From: Sphingobium herbicidovorans
GTDB taxonomy: Bacteria > Pseudomonadota > Alphaproteobacteria > Sphingomonadales > Sphingomonadaceae
Direction: 5' to 3'
NCBI RefSeq assembly: GCF_002080435.1
Contig: NZ_CP020538.1
Span: forward strand, 2,855,835-2,919,834
Length of the DNA: 64,000 nucleotides
Position numbers and translations under genes: made by a program. This document shows, one piece after another, positions 27,767 to 36,426 of this stretch. The notes below the pieces were generated by a model, which worked only from the letters and a program-made list of their open reading frames with translations, was not told the DNA's origin and made no database searches. Within the stretch, counting starts at the first letter, position 1; each line of letters opens with the position of its first letter.

Positions 27767-27916
27767 ATGGCTGGTCTTGCGCTGGCGATGTTTGTCGGGC
27801 TTTTCGCCTTTGGGCAGCAGATCGTCGGCTATGACGATCCCCATGGCCGCGTCCAGCTGGCGCTGCTCGCCACCTTCACTTTCGGCGTGCTGATCGGTTA
27901 TCGCGCCAACGGCTGA
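27767..27916 (+). CDS. Small membrane protein, 49 residues
   Basis: An ORF of 49 codons between purS (minus) and the TauE gene. It starts MAGLALAMFVGLFAFGQQ, has a polar turn (GYDDPHGRVQ) and ends with LALLATFTFGVLIGYRANG: two short hydrophobic segments suggesting a hairpin. AAGGG stands about nine bases before the ATG. Codon choice is GC-rich at third positions, like real genes here. I know no function. It may share a transcript with tauE, 47 bases downstream. Confidence 0.6.
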   Translation: MAGLALAMFVGLFAFGQQIVGYDDPHGRVQLALLATFTFGVLIGYRANG

Positions 27917-27963
27917 GCAAAAACCGACTTTCGCCGGATCGTCCGTCTGTCTAGGCGGTCGGC

Positions 27964-28716
27964 ATGAGCGGTGACACATTATATTATGCCTGCGCCATAT
28001 TGGCGGTGATCCTGTCGGGACTCGCCAAGGGTGGCTTTGCCGGGGTCGGGGCGCTCGCCATGCCGGTCATGGCGCTGGGGATCGACCCGGTGCGGGGCGC
28101 GGCGATCCTGCTGCCCATCCTGATCCTGCAGGATACGGTCAGCGTCTGGACGTTCCGGCATAGTTGGGACCGGCACATATTGACGGTGATGCTGCCGGGT
28201 GCGGCGATTGGGATCGGCCTCGGCTATTTCTTTGCAGCGCAGGTGTCGGAAACAGCGGTGCTGGCGGTGCTGGGACTGATTTCGACGCTGTTCGGGCTAC
28301 ATCGGTTGTGGATCGAGCGGGGCGGCGCGGTCGTGCTGCCTTCCAGTTCGCCCGACTGGGTGGGCGTGCTTTTCGGCGTGGCGAGCGGCTTTACCAGCCA
28401 TATCGCACATGCCGGATCGCCGCCCTTCCAGATGTGGGTGCTGCCCAAGCGGTTGCCGCGCGACATGCTGGTCGGGACGACTGCAATCGCCTTTGCAACG
28501 ATGAACTGGATGAAGGTGCCCGCCTATGCGGCGCTGGGGCAGTTCACGCGCGCCAATCTGATGGCGACGGCGATGCTGGTCCCCGTGGCGGTGGCCGCGA
28601 CCTTTGCCGGGGTGGCGTTGGTGCGGCGGGTGGACGCGGCGCGTTTCTACACGCTGATCTATGTGCTGATGGTGCTGCTGGGCATCAAGCTGATGGCGGA
28701 CGCGGTGATGGGGTGA
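27964..28716 (+). CDS. Sulfite exporter TauE/SafE family permease
   Basis: 250 residues with about eight membrane helices. The paired TauE/SafE (DUF81) motifs are visible: GLAKGGFAGVGALAMPVMAL in the first half and GVASGFTSHIAHAGSPPFQMW in the second. Family members export sulfite, sulfoacetate or related organosulfur anions, but the substrate cannot be told here. It sits between purC and purS on the opposite strand. Confidence 0.9.
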   Translation: MSGDTLYYACAILAVILSGLAKGGFAGVGALAMPVMALGIDPVRGAAILLPILILQDTVSVWTFRHSWDRHILTVMLPGAAIGIGLGYFFAAQVSETAVLAVLGLISTLFGLHRLWIERGGAVVLPSSSPDWVGVLFGVASGFTSHIAHAGSPPFQMWVLPKRLPRDMLVGTTAIAFATMNWMKVPAYAALGQFTRANLMATAMLVPVAVAATFAGVALVRRVDAARFYTLIYVLMVLLGIKLMADAVMG

Positions 28717-28725
28717 TTTCCGTCC

Positions 28726-28766
28726 ACCGCCTTCGGCGGTCCCCCTCCCCATCGGTGATGGGGAGG
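28726..28766. terminator. Two hairpins between convergent tauE-like gene and purC
   Basis: ACCGCC-TTC-GGCGGT (28726-28740) is followed by CCTCCCCATC-GGT-GATGGGGAGG (28744-28766), a perfect ten-base palindrome. Both lie in the short gap between convergent genes and can act on either strand. No clear T-run follows. The second palindrome also resembles common sphingomonad intergenic repeats. Confidence 0.55.
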
Positions 28767-28780
28767 ATTTGGGAGCTGGA

Positions 28781-29563
28781 TCAGTCCTTGCTGCGCTTCT
28801 TGCGGTGGGTGTCGAGGTCCAGCACGGTGGTATCGGCGCCTTCGGGCATCAGGCCCAGACGGCGCGCGACTTCCTGATAGGCTTCGACTTCACCGCCCAG
28901 GTCACGGCGGAAACGGTCCTTGTCCAGCTTTTCGCCGGTGTTCATGTCCCACAGGCGGCAACCGTCCGGGCTGATTTCGTCGGCCAGGATGACGCGGCTA
29001 TAGTCGCCGTCCCACAGGCGGCCGAACTCCAGCTTGAAATCGACCAGGCGGATGCCGATGGCTGCGAACAGGCCGCACATGAAGTCGTTGATGCGGATCG
29101 CCATGTCGGCGATGTCGTGCATCTCTTCCTGCGTGGCCCAGCCGAAACAGGCGATATGCTCTTCGGACACGAGCGGGTCGCCCAGCGCGTCGTCCTTGTA
29201 GCAATATTCGATGAGGGTGCGGGGCAGCTGCGTGCCTTCCTCAATCCCCAGCTTCTTGCTGAGCGAACCGGCGGCGACGTTGCGCACGACGACCTCGATC
29301 GGCACGATTTCCACCTGGCGCACCAGCTGCTCGCGCATGTTGAGGCGGCGGATGAAGTGGGTGGGTATGCCGATCTGGCCGAGCAGGGTGAAGATATGCT
29401 CGGAAATACGGTTGTTGAGCACGCCCTTGCCGGAAATCGTGCCCTTTTTCTGCGCGTTGAAGGCCGTCGCGTCATCCTTGAAATATTGGATGATCGTGCC
29501 GGGTTCGGGGCCTTCATAAAGGATCTTTGCCTTGCCTTCGTAGATCTGGCGGCGACGAGCCAT
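28781..29563 (-). CDS. purC: Phosphoribosylaminoimidazole-succinocarboxamide synthase
   Basis: 260 residues. The SAICAR synthetase signatures are present: [19 protein letters not shown] at the N-terminus, [17 protein letters not shown], and [10 protein letters not shown] with [14 protein letters not shown]. It ligates aspartate to CAIR in purine synthesis. AGGAG precedes the ATG. It lies on the same strand as purS-purQ but is separated from them by the opposite-strand tauE-like gene. Confidence 0.97.
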   Translation of the reverse strand: MARRRQIYEGKAKILYEGPEPGTIIQYFKDDATAFNAQKKGTISGKGVLNNRISEHIFTLLGQIGIPTHFIRRLNMREQLVRQVEIVPIEVVVRNVAAGSLSKKLGIEEGTQLPRTLIEYCYKDDALGDPLVSEEHIACFGWATQEEMHDIADMAIRINDFMCGLFAAIGIRLVDFKLEFGRLWDGDYSRVILADEISPDGCRLWDMNTGEKLDKDRFRRDLGGEVEAYQEVARRLGLMPEGADTTVLDLDTHRKKRSKD

Positions 29564-29689
29564 GCGCGCTCCTGTCTTCCCAAGAAAGAAATGTGCCCCG
29601 GCAAACGCGAATCGAAAAAGGATCAGCGGGTGCCGGGGCTGCTAGGGGTCGGCCCATAGACCAAAGAGCGCGGGGGTGCAATTAGCGCG

Positions 29690-29821
29690 CTACAGCACAT
29701 CGCCAAACATGAACCAGACAAGCGCCAGCCAGGCGGCCAGACCGACAACGCCCAACAGGACGCCCGATCGCGACCGGATCGCTTCGGCCAGGCGGCCGCC
29801 TTCGTCTCCGTCATCCATCAT
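29690..29821 (-). CDS. Small membrane protein, 43 residues
   Basis: A 43-residue ORF starting MMDDGDEGGRLAEAIRSRSG, followed by one hydrophobic helix (VLLGVVGLAAWLALVWFMF) and ending GDVL. The acidic start, charged linker and single helix look like a genuine small inner-membrane protein. It lies 37 bases downstream of otsA on the same strand, so it may be the last gene of the trehalose operon. No good ribosome site is visible. Function unknown. Confidence 0.5.
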   Translation of the reverse strand: MMDDGDEGGRLAEAIRSRSGVLLGVVGLAAWLALVWFMFGDVL

Positions 29822-29858
29822 CGCGCCAATGTAGCGGAGCCAGCCGGAGAGGAAAGCG

Positions 29859-31268
29859 CTATTCCGCTACCTCGATCTGCGGTTTCTGGGCCTCATCCTC
29901 TCGCCGCACAGCCATCAGGCGGTCAGTGAAGCATTGCCGCCACCAGCTGATGTCCTGTTCCTCGACGCATTTCATCATGGATTTCCAGCGGCGCTTGCGC
30001 TCGTCGAGCGGCATGGACAGCGCGCGGTTGATGGCGTCGGACATTTCCTCCGGGCTGTAGGGGTTGATGAGCAACGCGTCCTTGAGCTGCGTCGCCGCCC
30101 CGGCAAAGCGCGAGAGGATGAGGACGCCGGGATCTTCGGGATCCTGGGCGGCGACATATTCCTTTGCGACCAGGTTCATGCCGTCGCGCAGCGGCGTCAC
30201 CAGCCCGATCTGCGCGGCGCGGTAGATGCCCGCCAGCTTGTCGCGCGGATAGCCCTGGTTCACGTAGCGCACCGGGCTCCAGTCCACATCGCTATATTCG
30301 CCGTTGATCCGGCCCGCGAGCGCGTCGAGCGTGGCGCGGATATGCTGATAGCTTTCCACTTCGCCGCGGGACGGCGGCGCGATCTGCGTCAGCACGACAT
30401 TGCGATGATGTTCGGGATGATCCTTCAGGAAGCGGGCATAGCCGTTGAAGCGTTCCTCCAGCCCCTTGCTATAGTCCAGCCGATCGACGCCGACGATCAG
30501 CGCGCGGTGCTGTAGCGAGCGGCGGACCTGTTCGAACATCGTGTTGGCGGTGTCGCTGACGGCGGCCTTCGCAAATTCCTGCGCGTTGATGCCGATGGGG
30601 CAGGCGATCGCCTGAATGGTCCGGCCGTTGAGCGTGACGAAGTCGCCATTGACGCTGCCGCCCATTTCCCGTTCCACATAATGGCGGAAGGATTCGAGCC
30701 ATTCTTCGGTGTGGAACCCCACCACATCATAGGCGAAGAGCGTCTGGACCAGCTTGGTATGATGAGGCAGCGATACGAGCAGCCGTGTCGGCGGCCAGGG
30801 GATGTGCAGGAAAAAGCCAATCCGGTTCTGAAGCCCCTTGTCCCGCAGCATCTGGCCGAGCGGGATCATATGATAATCCTGAACCCAGATGATGTCTTCG
30901 GGCTCGATCAGCGGGCTGGTCGTGTCGGCAAAACGCTTGTTTACGCGGTTGTAGCCGCCTTCGAAATCGCGAGCATATTCGGCAAGGTCGATACGAAAAT
31001 GGAAGAGCGGCCACAGCGTCTTGTTGGCGTAGCCGTTATAATATTCATCGACGTCCTGCTCCTCCAGGTCGATCGTCGCGGTCTTTACGCCTTCGTCCTC
31101 GGAAAAGCCGATATGGCCGGTGAAATTTTCGGTGACCTCGCCCGACCAGCCGACCCAGATGCCCCGGCTTTCACGCAACGCCTGCGCCAGCGCGACGGCC
31201 AGCCCGCCCTGGTTGCCGGACTTGTTGGGCCTGCTTACCCGATTGGAAATGACAATCAGCCGGCTCAT
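29859..31268 (-). CDS. otsA: Trehalose-6-phosphate synthase
   Basis: 469 residues, GT20 family. It begins SRLIVISNRV, the family N-terminus, and contains GGLAVAL, the sugar-phosphate site WVQDYHMIPLGQML, VDRLDYSKGL and GMNLVAKEYVAAQ near the UDP-glucose site. It transfers glucose from UDP-glucose to glucose-6-phosphate. Its ATG overlaps the stop of the GH15 gene (ATGA), so otsB, GH15 and otsA form one coupled unit on the minus strand. Confidence 0.97.
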   Translation of the reverse strand: MSRLIVISNRVSRPNKSGNQGGLAVALAQALRESRGIWVGWSGEVTENFTGHIGFSEDEGVKTATIDLEEQDVDEYYNGYANKTLWPLFHFRIDLAEYARDFEGGYNRVNKRFADTTSPLIEPEDIIWVQDYHMIPLGQMLRDKGLQNRIGFFLHIPWPPTRLLVSLPHHTKLVQTLFAYDVVGFHTEEWLESFRHYVEREMGGSVNGDFVTLNGRTIQAIACPIGINAQEFAKAAVSDTANTMFEQVRRSLQHRALIVGVDRLDYSKGLEERFNGYARFLKDHPEHHRNVVLTQIAPPSRGEVESYQHIRATLDALAGRINGEYSDVDWSPVRYVNQGYPRDKLAGIYRAAQIGLVTPLRDGMNLVAKEYVAAQDPEDPGVLILSRFAGAATQLKDALLINPYSPEEMSDAINRALSMPLDERKRRWKSMMKCVEEQDISWWRQCFTDRLMAVRREDEAQKPQIEVAE

Positions 31269-33094
31269 CGCATCACGCTCCAGGGTTTGCTCAACAGAAC
31301 GGCGCAATTGATGATGCCGACCAATGAGTAGGTCTGGGGATAGTTCCCCCACAATTCCCCGGTTACAGGGTCAATATCCTCCGACAGCAGCCCGGCGGCG
31401 GTGCGGCGGGACAGCATTTCCTCAAACAGCATTCGGGCTTCTTCCGTCCGCCCGGTGCGGTGCAACGCCTCGATCAGCCAGAAAGTGCAGACGTTGAAGG
31501 CGGTGACCGGTTCGCCGAAATCATCCGGCGTGCTGTAGCGGAGCATATTGTTGCCCCGGCGCAGATCCTGCTCCAACGCCTTGAGCGTGCCGACGAACAT
31601 GGGATTGTCTGCGGTGAGGAAGCGCAGGTCCAGCAGTTGCAGCAGCGAGGCGTCGCGGGCGTCATCTTCGAAATTGGCGGATATGGCGTTGCTTTCGGTG
31701 CGCCAGGCCGATTGCAGGATGCGGGCCTTCATGATTTCCGCCCGCTCGCGCCAGTGCACCTCCCGCTGGGGCAGGCCGAGCGCTGCGGCTGCATGGGCCA
31801 GGCGATCGCACGCCGCCCAGCACATGACCGCGCTGTAGCTGTGCACATGGGCGCGGGTGCGCAGTTCCCACAGCCCGGCGTCCGGCTGGTCATAGACCTT
31901 CCAGGCGCGGTCGCCCACCGCCTCCAGCGCTTCAAAATCGGACATGCCGGCCATGCGCAGCAGGCGCTGGTCGATAAAGCCCTGGACCGACGAAAGGACG
32001 ATCTGGCCGTAGGCGTCATGCTGGATCTGCGAATAGGCGGCGTTGCCGACGCGCACCGGCCCCATGCCGCGATAGCCGGGCAGGCACTCAGCCTCCTCCT
32101 CATGCAAGGTCGCGTTGCCGCGCACATCATAGAGCGGCTGGATATGGCCGCCCTTTGCTCCATCGACGATATTGCGGAGATAGACGAGGTAGCTTTCCAA
32201 CACGTCGAGCGCGCCCAGGCGGTTGAGCGCCTCCACCGTATAATAGGCGTCGCGAATCCAGCAGTAGCGATAGTCCCAGTTGCGGCCCGAATCGGCATGT
32301 TCGGGGATGCTGGTGGTCAGCGCGGCGACGATGGCGCCGGTTTCCTCATGCTGGCAAAGTTTCAGCGTGATGGCGGAGCGGATGACCGCTTCCTGCCATT
32401 CGGCGGGAATGGCGAGGCCGCGCACCCACACCTGCCATTCGCGGATGGTGTCGTCCAGCATCCGTTCCAGCGCGGGACGCAGCGCGTCGGAAAAGCTCTC
32501 ATCCGGGCCGAGGAAGAAATGCATGTCCTGTTCCAGCCGGAACCAGCTTTCCTGGCTGATTAGGCCGATGGGCGCGTTGGTCGACATCCGCATCGCCATG
32601 TAGGACAGGACGATGCGGATATGGTTGGAACCATAGCTGATCGGTACGGTTTCAGAATGCCATGACGTCGTCGGGCGGAGCCGCACGCGGATGCGCGGGC
32701 TTCCCGCGACAGGGCGCACGATGCGTGTGAAGGCGACCGGACGATACATGCGCCCCATGCGGCGATGGCGGGGGCAGAAGTCGTAAAGTTCGATCGCGTT
32801 GCCATGGTCGTCGCTTTGCCGGGTGACGAGGATGGGCGTGTTGCGAATATAATGCTGTTCTACGTTGATGCAGTTTTCCAGCTCGATCGCCCAGAATCCC
32901 TGTGCGTCGGGCGTGTCCCACGCCTTGTCATCGAGCAGGGCGGAAAAGACGGGGTCGCCGTCCACGCGGGGCACGCAGGCCCATGTCATTCGTCCGGCGC
33001 GATCGATCAGCGCGGATGCCTGGCAATTGCCGATGGGCCAAAGATCGAGATTGCGCTCGTTCCCGGCGTAGGTTGTTTGACTGTGCCTGACTAT
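31265..33094 (-). CDS. GH15-family glycoside hydrolase (glucoamylase/trehalase-like), apparent AUA start
   Basis: About 609 residues from the proposed start. The GH15 catalytic domain (about 250-600) shows NWDYRYCWIRDAYYTVEAL, LPGYRGMGPVRVGNAAYSQ and the C-terminal WGNYPQTYSLVG with the general-base region; the N-terminal part is the beta-sandwich. The first ATG (position 32989) falls inside conserved sequence: NLDLWPIGNCQASALIDRAG stands upstream in the same open frame. No ATG, GTG or TTG exists between the otsB stop and that ATG, but an ATA has AAGGGG seven bases upstream. I therefore place the start at the ATA. The substrate may be trehalose or an alpha-glucan. Confidence 0.88.
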   Translation of the reverse strand: MVRHSQTTYAGNERNLDLWPIGNCQASALIDRAGRMTWACVPRVDGDPVFSALLDDKAWDTPDAQGFWAIELENCINVEQHYIRNTPILVTRQSDDHGNAIELYDFCPRHRRMGRMYRPVAFTRIVRPVAGSPRIRVRLRPTTSWHSETVPISYGSNHIRIVLSYMAMRMSTNAPIGLISQESWFRLEQDMHFFLGPDESFSDALRPALERMLDDTIREWQVWVRGLAIPAEWQEAVIRSAITLKLCQHEETGAIVAALTTSIPEHADSGRNWDYRYCWIRDAYYTVEALNRLGALDVLESYLVYLRNIVDGAKGGHIQPLYDVRGNATLHEEEAECLPGYRGMGPVRVGNAAYSQIQHDAYGQIVLSSVQGFIDQRLLRMAGMSDFEALEAVGDRAWKVYDQPDAGLWELRTRAHVHSYSAVMCWAACDRLAHAAAALGLPQREVHWRERAEIMKARILQSAWRTESNAISANFEDDARDASLLQLLDLRFLTADNPMFVGTLKALEQDLRRGNNMLRYSTPDDFGEPVTAFNVCTFWLIEALHRTGRTEEARMLFEEMLSRRTAAGLLSEDIDPVTGELWGNYPQTYSLVGIINCAVLLSKPWSVMR

Positions 33095-33136
33095 CGGTCT
33101 GCCCCTTGTTTCACCCGAACGGAGGGGCGCTGGCCG

Positions 33137-33994
33137 TCATTCAGCCCGGCCGGACAAACCCCGTTGGAGATAATGCCTGACGGCGGCAACCTGTTCCAGA
33201 GAGAATGCGGCCAGCGTCTCCCGGGGTGGGCCGACCAATATGCCTGCGCCGCCAAGTTGCGCGGCGGCGGCGAACCCTTCTTCATCGGTGACGTCATCGC
33301 CGATGAACAGCGGGCGGCCCCCAGCCATGGGCATGCGCGTCATCAGCGTATGTACCGCGCTGCCCTTGTCCGCGCCGCCGGGGCGCAGTTCAAAAAGCAT
33401 CTTGCCCGGTTGGACCGCAAGGCCGAGCCGGGCGGCCAGTTCGCTCGCCAGCTCGCCTGCATCGACACCCCATTGCGGCGCACCACGGAAATGCAGGCCG
33501 ACGCTGATCGATTTGCGTTCGACCAGCACGCCGGGCTTGCCGTCAGCGAAGGCGTGGAAGGCGGCCTCCGCATCATCCACGGCCGGGCGGCGCGGCGGCG
33601 CTTCGACATCCTCGCCCGGACCGGCGAATTCAAGGCCATGCGTCCCGGCGAGGAGGAAATCGGCGAAACCCAGGTCGCGCAGGGTCGTGATCGACCGGCC
33701 GCTGACAATCGCCAGGCGACCTTCCAGCCCGTCGCGCAGCCTGGCGAGCATGGCAAGCAGGTCATTGTCCACGATCACGCCGTCGGGCGTATCCGCGATC
33801 GGCGCGAGCGTGCCGTCGAAGTCGAGGAACAGGGCTGCGCCCACCAGCAACGAAGCTGGCGGCGGGGGCAGGTCGGGCAGGGGGGAAGGGGTGGATTCGG
33901 ACACGCGCGCAAGGTGGCGCGTGCCGTCAGATGTGCAACCCCCTGCAACGGGGGTGGAGCGATTTTTTCGGCTTGATCCCTTGGGAGGCGGCAT
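33137..33994 (-). CDS. otsB: Trehalose-6-phosphate phosphatase
   Basis: 285 residues. HAD motifs are present: ALFLDFDGTLAPIADTPD (nucleophile Asp), AIVSGRSITTL, a Lys in the GADKGSAV region and FIGDDVTDEEGF. It removes phosphate from trehalose-6-phosphate. The N-terminal 35 residues are a basic, proline-rich tail. The ATG has AGGGGG about nine bases upstream; a GTG 30 codons later lacks a site. It is first in the otsB-GH15-otsA unit. Confidence 0.93.
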   Translation of the reverse strand: MPPPKGSSRKNRSTPVAGGCTSDGTRHLARVSESTPSPLPDLPPPPASLLVGAALFLDFDGTLAPIADTPDGVIVDNDLLAMLARLRDGLEGRLAIVSGRSITTLRDLGFADFLLAGTHGLEFAGPGEDVEAPPRRPAVDDAEAAFHAFADGKPGVLVERKSISVGLHFRGAPQWGVDAGELASELAARLGLAVQPGKMLFELRPGGADKGSAVHTLMTRMPMAGGRPLFIGDDVTDEEGFAAAAQLGGAGILVGPPRETLAAFSLEQVAAVRHYLQRGLSGRAE

Positions 33995-34054
33995 GATGTC
34001 GTTCCCCCTGAAACATCGTTTCCGTTTTGTCGTTCCGCTGCTATTCCGATCGCG

Positions 34055-36343
34055 ATGACCGATTTTCGCGACCCGTTCGACGCTATCAAGGATCACCCGT
34101 TCGACGATGCGCTGTCCCAGCGTTATCTCGTCTATGCGCTTTCCACCATCACGGCGCGATCGCTGCCGGACCTGCGCGATGGGTTGAAGCCGGTGCATCG
34201 GCGGCTGTTGTGGGCGATGCGGCTGCTGCGGATGGAGCCGGCCGGCGCGTCGCCCGATGTGCTGGTCGCCAACCCCGCGCGCAACACGACATCCTACAAG
34301 AAATGCGCCCGCGTGGTGGGCGACGTCATCGGCAAATATCACCCGCATGGCGATACGTCCGTTTATGACGCCATGGTGCGGTTGGCGCAGGATTTTTCGC
34401 TGCGCACCCCGCTGGTCGATGGGCAGGGCAATTTCGGCAATATCGACGGCGATAACGCCGCGGCCATGCGCTACACCGAGGCGCGGCTGACGCAGGCGGC
34501 GGCCGACCTGATGGCGGGGCTGGACGAAGGGACCGTCGATTTCCGCCCCACCTATAATGGCGAGGATGAGGAGCCGGAGGTTTTCCCCGGCCTGTTCCCC
34601 AACCTGCTGGCCAATGGGGCCAGCGGCATCGCGGTGGGCATGGCGACCAGCATCCCACCGCATAATGTCGCCGAACTGATCGACGCCGCGAGCCTGCTGA
34701 TCGACAATCCGGACGCCGAACATGCCGATTTGATGCAGATCGTGCGCGGGCCTGATTTTCCGACCGGCGGCGTGCTGGTGGACAATGCGGCGATTATTTC
34801 AGAGGCTTATGCGACGGGGCGAGGATCGTTCCGCACCCGTGCGCGCTGGCACAAGGAAGATGGCGGGCGCGGCACATGGGTCGCGGTGGTCACGCAGATC
34901 CCGTTCCAGGTGCAGAAGTCGAAGCTGATCGAGCAGATCGCTGCGCTTATCAACGACAAGAAGCTGCCTATCCTGGCCGATGTGCGGGATGAAAGCGACG
35001 CGGAGATCCGCATCGTCATCGAACCGCGCGCCCGCACGGTCGATCCAGATGTGCTGATGGACAGCCTGTTCCGGCTGACCGACCTCGAAAACCGCTTTCC
35101 ACTGAACCTCAACGTGCTGGATGCAACGCGGACGCCGCGCGTGCTGGGGCTGAAAACGGTGCTTGTCGAGTGGCTGAGGCACCAGATCGACGTGCTGGTC
35201 CGGCGCGCGCGGCACCGGCTGGACAAGATCACGGCGCGGATGGAGCTGCTGGACGGCTATATCATCGCCTACCTCAACCTCGACCGGGTGATTGAGATCA
35301 TCCGCACCGAGGATGAGCCCAAGCTGGTGATGATGGAGGAATTCCAGCTTACCGACCGGCAGGCCGAAGCGATCCTGAACATGCGGCTGCGTTCCTTGCG
35401 CAAGCTGGAGGAGATGGAACTGCGGCGCGAGCATGCGGAGTTGCTGAAGGAGCGCGACGACCTCATCAAACTGGTCGAAAGCCCTACGCGGCAGCGAACG
35501 CGGCTGAAGAAAGACCTGGCGGACCTGCGCAAACGCTATTCGCCTGACAGCGATTTTGGCAAACGGCGCACGCTGGTCGAGGAAGCGGGGCCGGCGCGCG
35601 AAATTCCGCTGGAGGCGATGATCGAGCGGGAGCCTATCACCGTCATCCTGTCCGAACGCGGCTGGATACGGGCGATGAGCGGCCATCGGGACCTGGCGGC
35701 TGCCGATACGCTGAAGTTCAAGGAAGGCGACGGCCCCAAGATCGCCTTTCACGCGCAGACGACAGACAAGCTGCTGCTGGCGACGTCGAGCGGGCGCATC
35801 TTCACGCTGGGCGCGGACAAGCTGCCGGGTGGGCGCGGGTTTGGCGATCCGGTCCGCTCTCTGGTCGATATGGATGACCAGGGCGAGATTGTGACGCTGT
35901 TTCCGGCCAGCATGGGGGGCGAATTGCTGCTGGCTGCGTCGGACGGGCGCGGCTTTGTCGCAGCGGTGGCTGACGTGATCGCCGAAACGCGCAAGGGCAA
36001 GCAGGTGGTGAACGTGCGCGCCGGAGCCAGGCTGGCCATTGTTCGCAAGATCGGGGCGGAGGCGGACAGCGTCGCCGTCGTCGGCGAAAACCGCAAGCTG
36101 CTGGTTTTCCCGCTCGTCGAAATGCCGCGCATGGCGCGCGGTCAGGGCGTGCAGATGCAGCGATACAGGGACGGCGGACTATCCGATGCGGTGACATTCC
36201 GCATGAGTGATGGCCTAAGCTGGACGATGGGTGGCGGCAGCGGTCGGACACGCACAGAGGCGGACATGACGCCGTGGCGCGTGGCGCGCGGGGCGGCTGG
36301 ACGAATGCCGCCGGTAGGGTTCCCGCGCGACAACCGTTTTTGA
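34055..36343 (+). CDS. parC: DNA topoisomerase IV subunit A
   Basis: 762 residues. The breakage-reunion domain has [20 protein letters not shown], the quinolone-resistance region [19 protein letters not shown] and the catalytic Tyr in [10 protein letters not shown]. Length and the shorter C-terminal beta-pinwheel without a GyrA box (QRRGGKG-type) favour ParC over GyrA. It decatenates daughter chromosomes with ParE, which is not nearby. It is divergent from the trehalose operon, 60 bases from otsB. Confidence 0.95.
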   Translation: MTDFRDPFDAIKDHPFDDALSQRYLVYALSTITARSLPDLRDGLKPVHRRLLWAMRLLRMEPAGASPDVLVANPARNTTSYKKCARVVGDVIGKYHPHGDTSVYDAMVRLAQDFSLRTPLVDGQGNFGNIDGDNAAAMRYTEARLTQAAADLMAGLDEGTVDFRPTYNGEDEEPEVFPGLFPNLLANGASGIAVGMATSIPPHNVAELIDAASLLIDNPDAEHADLMQIVRGPDFPTGGVLVDNAAIISEAYATGRGSFRTRARWHKEDGGRGTWVAVVTQIPFQVQKSKLIEQIAALINDKKLPILADVRDESDAEIRIVIEPRARTVDPDVLMDSLFRLTDLENRFPLNLNVLDATRTPRVLGLKTVLVEWLRHQIDVLVRRARHRLDKITARMELLDGYIIAYLNLDRVIEIIRTEDEPKLVMMEEFQLTDRQAEAILNMRLRSLRKLEEMELRREHAELLKERDDLIKLVESPTRQRTRLKKDLADLRKRYSPDSDFGKRRTLVEEAGPAREIPLEAMIEREPITVILSERGWIRAMSGHRDLAAADTLKFKEGDGPKIAFHAQTTDKLLLATSSGRIFTLGADKLPGGRGFGDPVRSLVDMDDQGEIVTLFPASMGGELLLAASDGRGFVAAVADVIAETRKGKQVVNVRAGARLAIVRKIGAEADSVAVVGENRKLLVFPLVEMPRMARGQGVQMQRYRDGGLSDAVTFRMSDGLSWTMGGGSGRTRTEADMTPWRVARGAAGRMPPVGFPRDNRF

Positions 36344-36426
36344 ACGGACGTCAGATTAATTCCATCTGGTTGAAATCAGGGGAAGTTGTTTCCTGAAAAT
36401 TTACCACTTCCGCCTAGTTCGTAGGT

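Noticed and set aside
34012..34036. Possible EcfG promoter before otsB (GGAAC-N16-TGTT, minus strand)
   Set aside because: One mismatch in the -10 element, and the predicted start would remove the AGGGGG ribosome site. Suggestive for a trehalose operon but not supported.
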